DNA of 20,174 nt from an uncultured Moraxellaceae bacterium (GTDB lineage: Bacteria > Pseudomonadota > Gammaproteobacteria > Pseudomonadales > Moraxellaceae): positions 1 through 20,174 of the forward strand of contig CALFYA010000199.1 in assembly GCA_937952925.1 (NCBI GenBank). The letters are read 5' to 3'. This document shows, piece after piece, positions 15,866-20,174 of this stretch. The notes beneath the pieces were generated by a model that saw nothing but the letters and a program-made list of their open reading frames with translations, made no database searches and had not been told where the DNA came from. Position 1 is the first letter of the stretch. Each line of letters begins with the position of its first letter. Position numbers and translations under genes: made by a program.

Positions 15866-15930
15866 CGATCTTGCATCGGCATGACTAACCTGATCTGTCA
15901 TGCACTTGATCAACGCAGCTTGCAAGATCG
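15866..15930 (+). promoter_or_regulatory. Nested inverted repeats in the aroQ upstream region
   Basis: CGATCTTGCA (15866-15875) pairs with TGCAAGATCG (15921-15930). Inside it, GCATGAC (15879-15885) pairs with GTCATGC (15897-15903). The structure ends 21 bases before the aroQ ribosome binding site (15951-15954). It could be a structured leader or a protein-binding site. A perfect TTGACA further upstream (near 15763) has no good -10 partner. Confidence 0.5.
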
Positions 15931-15962
15931 ATGCGACCCCCTGATCGGATGGAGCACAATGT

Positions 15963-16418
15963 ATGGCAGAAATTTTAGTGTTACATGGCCCCAACCTGAA
16001 CTTATTGGGGCAACGTGAGCCGACCATTTATGGTCATCTTACCCTACAGGACATCAATCAACTGGCACATCAAACCGCACTCACAGCAGGTTATCAAGTC
16101 GATACCTTTCAGAGCAATTGGGAAGGTGCATTGATTGATCGGATTCATCAAGCCCTGACCGATGGCACACGGATGATGGTGATTAATCCGGCTGCGCTGA
16201 CCCATACCTCTGTTGGGCTGCGTGATGCGCTATTGGGCACAGGGATTCCATTTATCGAAGTTCATCTGTCGAATGTACATGCCCGTGAAGCCTTTCGTCA
16301 TCACTCTTATCTGTCGGATAAAGCCATCGGGGTGATTTGTGGCTTGGGTGCAGAAGGCTATCGTTTTGCCGTGCAGTTTGCCTGTCAGCAACTACAGCGC
16401 GAGTCATCAGCGCGTTAA
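15963..16418 (+). CDS. aroQ: 3-dehydroquinate dehydratase, type II
   Basis: 151 residues. It dehydrates 3-dehydroquinate to 3-dehydroshikimate in the shikimate pathway. The flexible lid NLNLLGQREPTIYG holds R18 and the catalytic Y23; INPAALTHTS (74-83) and EVHLSNVHAREAFRHHS with H101 complete the active site. Length matches type II enzymes. GGAG at 15951-15954 lies eight bases before the ATG. It is followed by accB 114 bases later on the same strand, the same order I know from other gammaproteobacteria. Confidence 0.96.
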   Translation: MAEILVLHGPNLNLLGQREPTIYGHLTLQDINQLAHQTALTAGYQVDTFQSNWEGALIDRIHQALTDGTRMMVINPAALTHTSVGLRDALLGTGIPFIEVHLSNVHAREAFRHHSYLSDKAIGVICGLGAEGYRFAVQFACQQLQRESSAR

Positions 16419-16450
16419 CAACATGTCACAGGATCTTCAGAATGTTTTGG

Positions 16451-16480
16451 CATGATCACGCTTAAACTTGCCTGATCATG
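16451..16480 (+). promoter_or_regulatory. Paired TGATCA sites upstream of accB, possible operator
   Basis: CATGATCA (16451-16458) and TGATCATG (16473-16480) are perfect inverted copies, each containing the palindrome TGATCA, with cores 20 bases apart (about two helical turns). The pair sits 53 bases before the accB start and overlaps a TTGGCA -35-like hexamer (16447-16452). Confidence 0.45.
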
Positions 16481-16532
16481 ACCAAATCACCAAGATTCGC
16501 CGCTTTTTCGCTTCATATTGAGATTGGCCGCC

Positions 16533-16943
16533 ATGGATATTCGTAAAATCAAAAAACTGATTGATCTGATGATTGAATCAGATCTACAAGCCCTCGAAGT
16601 CAAAGAAGGCGATCAGTCGATTTCACTCACCCGTCGTTTACCCACAGTCGCAACAGCACCAGTTGCACTGGCCGAAGCGCCTGTCCCTGCCGCACGGATC
16701 AATCGCGGTGCGGTGGAGCTGTCGCCAATGGTCGGGGTATTTTATGCTGCGCCCAATCCTGGTGAAGCGCCTTTTGCCAAAATCGGTCAAACCGTACAGG
16801 CTGGGGATACGCTGGGGATTATTGAAGCGATGAAAATCATGAATCCCATCGAAGCGACCCAAAGCGGCGTGATTGAAGAACTGTTGGTCAGCAATGGGGA
16901 TGTGGTGCAGTTTGGGCAACCGCTGTTCCGTTTTCGCGATTAA
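16533..16943 (+). CDS. accB: Acetyl-CoA carboxylase biotin carboxyl carrier protein
   Basis: 136 residues. AccB carries the biotin that shuttles CO2 from biotin carboxylase to the carboxyltransferase. The N-terminal MDIRKIKKLIDLMIESDLQALEV block is typical, followed by an Ala/Pro-rich linker (about 38-60) and the biotinyl domain with EAMKIMN; K101 is the biotinylated lysine. The linker is shorter than in E. coli AccB (156 residues). A TTG at 16518 is in frame, but the ATG at 16533 gives the family N-terminus; the ribosome binding site is weak either way. accC follows after 37 bases. Confidence 0.96.
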   Translation: MDIRKIKKLIDLMIESDLQALEVKEGDQSISLTRRLPTVATAPVALAEAPVPAARINRGAVELSPMVGVFYAAPNPGEAPFAKIGQTVQAGDTLGIIEAMKIMNPIEATQSGVIEELLVSNGDVVQFGQPLFRFRD

Positions 16944-16980
16944 TTGCTGTTAGACCTCTCTTTTTTGCGAGTACAAACTC

Positions 16981-18351
16981 ATGTTGCAAAAAGTTCTGAT
17001 CGCCAATCGTGGTGAGATTGCCTTACGCATCACCCGCGCCTGTAAAGCACTTGGGATCAAAACCGTTGGGGTGTATTCGGTTGCTGATCAAAACCTGATG
17101 CATCTGCGGTTTGTCGATGAAGCGGTGTGTATTGGTGCGGCCGCATCAACCGATAGTTATCTGAATATTCCGGCACTGCTGACTGCGGCCGAGCTCACCG
17201 GTGCGGATGCCATTCATCCAGGGTATGGCTTTTTGTCGGAAAACGCCGAATTTGCTGAAGCGGTCGAAAACGCTGGCTTTATCTTTATTGGCCCACGTCC
17301 GGAGCATATCCGTTTGATGGGCAATAAAGTCTCCGCCATTCATGCCATGAAAAAAGCCGGTGTGCCCACCGTACCCGGCTCTAGCCGTGCCGTGACCCCC
17401 AACAATGCCCTTGCAGAAGCCAAAAACATTGGCTTTCCACTGATTGTCAAAGCAGCATCAGGGGGTGGTGGTCGTGGCATGCGGATTGTCGAGCGCGTCG
17501 ATACTTTGCTTGAATCCGTCCAAAGTGCGCAGCGTGATGCCGAGCTGTGGTTTGGCGATGACACCGTGTATATGGAACGCTTTTTACAAAAGCCGCGCCA
17601 CGTCGAAGTGCAAATCTTGGCTGATGGCGCAGGCAAAGCCATTCATCTGTACGACCGCGATTGCTCACTACAGCGTCGTCATCAAAAGGTGCTCGAAGAA
17701 GCGCCGGCACCGGATCTCCCTGAATCAGCACGCCAAGACATTTTGGCCGCTTGTGTGCATGCTTGTGAGCTCATGCAGTATCGCGGTGCGGGGACGTTTG
17801 AGTTTTTGTTTGAAGATGGGCAGTTTTTCTTTATTGAAATGAACACCCGTGTACAGGTCGAGCATCCGGTGACTGAATGCATCACCGGTGTGGATATTAT
17901 CGAGCAGCAGCTGCGGATTGCTGCAGGGCTTGGCCTTACCCTCAATCAAGAGGATATCGTGGTACGAGGTCATGCGATTGAGTGCCGGATCAATGCCGAA
18001 GATCCACACACCTTTATGCCCTCACCCGGTCAGGTTAGTTTGTATCATGCCGCCGGTGGTGCAGGGATTCGGATGGATTCGCATCTGTATAGCGGCTATC
18101 AGATTCCATCGTACTATGATTCTTTGATTGGCAAGCTGATTGCACATGGCAAAGATCGCAGCACCGCGATTGCGCGTCTACGTCAAGCGCTTGATGAAAC
18201 CTTGATTGTGGGGATCAAAACCAATATTCCCCTCCATCGGGATTTGATTTTGACCGATGCCAAGTTTTGCCAACAAGCGATGGATATTCACTACCTTGAG
18301 AAAACCCTGCTGAAAAAAATTGAAAAAACCGACGAGAAAAAGTCGGCCTAA
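16981..18351 (+). CDS. accC: Acetyl-CoA carboxylase biotin carboxylase subunit
   Basis: 456 residues. It carboxylates biotin on AccB using ATP and bicarbonate, the first committed step of fatty acid synthesis. The N-terminal domain begins KVLIANRGEIALRI; the ATP-grasp domain carries K157, the glycine-rich loop GGGGRGM (161-167) and the signature FIEMNTRVQVEHPVTE (284-299). The C-terminal domain includes HAIECRINAEDP. A short Lys/Glu-rich tail (KKIEKTDEKKSA) extends the usual 445-450 residues. Only a weak GAG precedes the ATG. It forms an operon with accB and faces the next gene, whose stop lies 18 bases away. Confidence 0.97.
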   Translation: MLQKVLIANRGEIALRITRACKALGIKTVGVYSVADQNLMHLRFVDEAVCIGAAASTDSYLNIPALLTAAELTGADAIHPGYGFLSENAEFAEAVENAGFIFIGPRPEHIRLMGNKVSAIHAMKKAGVPTVPGSSRAVTPNNALAEAKNIGFPLIVKAASGGGGRGMRIVERVDTLLESVQSAQRDAELWFGDDTVYMERFLQKPRHVEVQILADGAGKAIHLYDRDCSLQRRHQKVLEEAPAPDLPESARQDILAACVHACELMQYRGAGTFEFLFEDGQFFFIEMNTRVQVEHPVTECITGVDIIEQQLRIAAGLGLTLNQEDIVVRGHAIECRINAEDPHTFMPSPGQVSLYHAAGGAGIRMDSHLYSGYQIPSYYDSLIGKLIAHGKDRSTAIARLRQALDETLIVGIKTNIPLHRDLILTDAKFCQQAMDIHYLEKTLLKKIEKTDEKKSA

Positions 18352-18360
18352 ACGGAAGAT

Positions 18361-18399
18361 CTGTTGGCGTTAAGGCAATACCCGCTTGAGCGCCAACAG
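18361..18399. repeat. Inverted repeat at the accC / exported protein junction
   Basis: CTGTTGGCG (18361-18369) and CGCCAACAG (18391-18399) are perfect complements around a 21-base loop that contains the stop codon and last codons of the minus-strand gene. It lies between convergent genes and has no T-tract; it may serve both 3' ends. Confidence 0.55.
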
Positions 18400-18816
18400 A
18401 CACTCTTCGCCTTCGGGTGTACCACAAAATTCAATTTGACGTTTTTTCTGATCCCAGCGAATAAATTGCCGCTGCACTTCATTGCTTTGATTCACCTGAT
18501 TGCCAGAGCAATCGACTTCGTTGTTGTCGTAGCGGATGGTCATGGTCAGGAGTGGCAAAGTGGTATCACCAAGCGCAGGCAGCACATATTCATAGGTGCC
18601 CGTTGTCCACTCACGCGCACTTTTAATCAAAAAACGCCCATCTTCCATAAAATTATAGTATTCGATACACGATTTATTGGGGATCGGCATCGCCCACAAC
18701 CCCGCAATCAAAGGACGATTTTTCACCACGATCACATCAGGTTCAGGGGTTTGTTCGGTTGCGTGCGTCACATTTGCCAAGGCACAGACCAATAAACTAG
18801 CCAACACTTTTTTCAT
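18370..18816 (-). CDS. Exported four-cysteine protein, unrecognised
   Basis: 148 residues. A signal peptide (MKKVLASLLVCALANVTHA) is followed by a compact mature domain with C50, C103, C131 and C139, enough for two disulfides in the periplasm. A pattern of W, C, then YYNFMEDGRF and GTYEY, followed by alternating strands, is reminiscent of small lipocalin-like beta-barrels, but that is a guess from pattern only. The frame is open to 18858; the ATG at 18816 gives the cleanest signal peptide and an ATG at 18825 is nearly as good. It lies 67 bases after the MFS gene and is convergent with accC. Confidence 0.75.
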   Translation of the reverse strand: MKKVLASLLVCALANVTHATEQTPEPDVIVVKNRPLIAGLWAMPIPNKSCIEYYNFMEDGRFLIKSAREWTTGTYEYVLPALGDTTLPLLTMTIRYDNNEVDCSGNQVNQSNEVQRQFIRWDQKKRQIEFCGTPEGEECLLALKRVLP

Positions 18817-18883
18817 ATCAATCATCTTTCCGCAGATCATCCTGACAATACATTTCAAAGAGTGCTTGGCTGTCTGTCATGCG

Positions 18884-20050
18884 TCAAGAGGGATTTGGTA
18901 CTTTTGCATGCGGCCACGCCAAGATTGCCCAAAGTGTCGCCACACTCACCGTTAAGGCAGCCAACATAAAAATCGTACTGCCAGACCAGACATCCCAGTA
19001 TTGCCCTGCCACCATCGATCCCAAAGCCACGCCCATGCCCCACACCATACTAAAGGTGGCTTGCCCACGCCCCTGCTGCTCACTGGCAAAGTTTTCAAAG
19101 ATCAATCGCATGGCGACACTTTGAAATAATGCAAAACTGAGCGCATGAATACATTGTGCCAACACCTGCACCGCCAGCAGCTGTGGAAACAGTGCAACCA
19201 ATCCCCAACGCAGTGCGGTCGCTCCCAAACACAACACGATCAACGACTGTGCATGCGGATAACGACTTAAAATCCTTTGGCTTTGGGTAAACATCAATAC
19301 TTCAGCCAGTACACCCACCCCCCACAACACGCCAATCGTGCTGGTGCTGTAGTGGTGCTCAGCCAGATAGTTGGAATAGAAGCTATAAAATGGCGCGTGC
19401 GACAACAGCAACAAAAACTCTAAAGCAAAAAATGTCCGGACTTGTGGACGCCAGAGCACCTGCCAAATCGGTTGCTGCTGTTGCTTGGGGGTTGGAATCA
19501 CCGGTGGCTCAGCAATCGCCAATCCCATCGCTAACGTCAATCCTGCTAACCCAATCATCCACAGCGGTAGCGTGTTGACACTGACCCAATCAAAGATCCA
19601 GCCCAATCCAGCCACTGCCACAATAAAGCCAATTGATCCCCACAACCGGATTTGACCATAACGCTCACGCTGAGCGCCGAGCCAAAACAAAGTGACGGCT
19701 TCAAATTGCGCCAAAATCGCATGTTGAAAAAAACTAAAAACAAACAAGACAATAGCAATGGTTTGAAATTCTTTGGGAATCCAAAAAATTGCCAGCCACG
19801 CCAAACACTGCGCCCATGTACCAATCCGTACCCAACGCATCCGTGTGCCTGTTCGATCCGCCAAATAGCCCCATACGCTCGGCGCTAAAATCCGTGTAAT
19901 CACGGTGATCGAGGCCAACCAACCTATCTGTGATTTGTCTAGACCCTGCTGCTCAAGATACAAGTTCCAATACGGCATAAACGCGCCAATCAGCGCAAAA
20001 TACATAAAATAAAATCCCGCTAGGCGGGACTCAGGGACAGATGCAGTCAT
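18884..20050 (-). CDS. MFS transporter, PPP (HcaT-like) family
   Basis: 388 residues with about 12 hydrophobic segments. The N-terminal FYFMYFALIGAFMPYWNLYLEQQGLDKSQIGWL and the loop GYLADRTGTRMRWVRIG (the MFS A-loop between segments 2 and 3) match the MFS_1-like group that includes the 3-phenylpropionate permease HcaT and nucleoside transporters. RYGQIRLWGSIGF is a second hallmark of this group. The substrate cannot be read from the sequence. No strong ribosome binding site precedes the ATG; a TATACT -10-like hexamer lies on the minus strand at 20081-20086. The exported four-cysteine protein gene follows on the same strand. Confidence 0.85.
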   Translation of the reverse strand: MTASVPESRLAGFYFMYFALIGAFMPYWNLYLEQQGLDKSQIGWLASITVITRILAPSVWGYLADRTGTRMRWVRIGTWAQCLAWLAIFWIPKEFQTIAIVLFVFSFFQHAILAQFEAVTLFWLGAQRERYGQIRLWGSIGFIVAVAGLGWIFDWVSVNTLPLWMIGLAGLTLAMGLAIAEPPVIPTPKQQQQPIWQVLWRPQVRTFFALEFLLLLSHAPFYSFYSNYLAEHHYSTSTIGVLWGVGVLAEVLMFTQSQRILSRYPHAQSLIVLCLGATALRWGLVALFPQLLAVQVLAQCIHALSFALFQSVAMRLIFENFASEQQGRGQATFSMVWGMGVALGSMVAGQYWDVWSGSTIFMLAALTVSVATLWAILAWPHAKVPNPS

Positions 20051-20128
20051 GGATCAGACGTCTTGCAGAAATCTGCGGTGAGTATACGCTCCATCCCTAT
20101 ATTGCGCAGCAAGGCTCTGGCTCTTACT

Positions 20129-20174
20129 CCCTCTCCTTTTTAAGGAGAGGGCTGGGGTGAGGTGCTTTTGCCCC
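20129..20174. repeat. REP-like palindromic repeat, cut by the right edge
   Basis: CCCTCTCCTT (20129-20138) pairs perfectly with AAGGAGAGGG (20142-20151) around TTT, followed by CTGGGGTGAGG. Palindromes of this CCCTCTCC/GGGGTGAGG type are, as I recall, scattered in intergenic regions of many proteobacteria. Only one copy is visible here, so its repeat nature is inferred from resemblance. It lies upstream of the MFS gene. Confidence 0.6.

Noticed and set aside
18332..18347. CCGAC / GTCGG inverted repeat at the end of accC as a terminator
   Set aside because: It is a short stem inside the coding region with no T-tract after it.

Overview
The window looks like chromosomal core sequence from a gammaproteobacterium of the Moraxellaceae type. 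Base composition is roughly balanced by eye, higher in GC than typical Acinetobacter. The evidence is gene content and order as I know them from Acinetobacter-like chromosomes: hda beside perM and divergent purM-purN; an unlinked gspL-gspM pair next to sixA and gpsA; a stand-alone aroQ just before accB-accC; and a rhombotarget-type CSLREA protein with a GlyGly-CTERM tail. The genus is an inference. There is no phage, insertion sequence, CRISPR array, tRNA or rRNA gene.

Left part (1-5888, all minus strand): perM, encoding an AI-2E family membrane protein, and hda, the DnaA regulatory inactivator, read leftward. They are followed by two tandem, translationally coupled genes for large secreted beta-helix-type proteins with CSLREA motifs. 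The first is complete and ends in a GlyGly-CTERM sorting tail. The second runs off the left edge and carries a G9 tract. Middle-left (5889-7795): a divergent promoter region, then the purine genes purM-purN on the plus strand, closed by a strong hairpin shared with the facing gspM. Middle (7796-12695, minus): a compact six-gene string with overlaps or very short gaps, phaC-like gene > nitroreductase > gpsA > sixA > gspL > gspM. It mixes PHA-synthase-like, redox, lipid-precursor, phosphatase and type II secretion inner-membrane functions.

Right part: a small unrecognised lipoprotein gene (plus), then on the minus strand a DEAD-box helicase gene of RhlB type, a cold-shock gene with its own rho-independent terminator, and a small membrane protein gene. 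A structured leader precedes aroQ. accB and accC (plus) then encode the biotin carrier and biotin carboxylase of acetyl-CoA carboxylase. A four-cysteine exported protein and a PPP-type MFS transporter follow on the minus strand. The right edge shows a REP-like palindrome that is cut by the window.

Functional links: the GlyGly-CTERM protein and GspL/GspM fit one secretion route, because such tails are processed by rhombosortase on type II secretion clients (family knowledge; no rhombosortase gene is visible here). gpsA and accBC both feed phospholipid synthesis. Several start codons were reassigned from ribosome-binding-site placement (perM, gspL, rhlB, cspA, accB and the small exported proteins). 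The most unusual signals are the tandem CSLREA pair with its homopolymer tract, the structured aroQ leader, the paired TGATCA sites before accB, and the hairpin-rich region upstream of the cold-shock gene.
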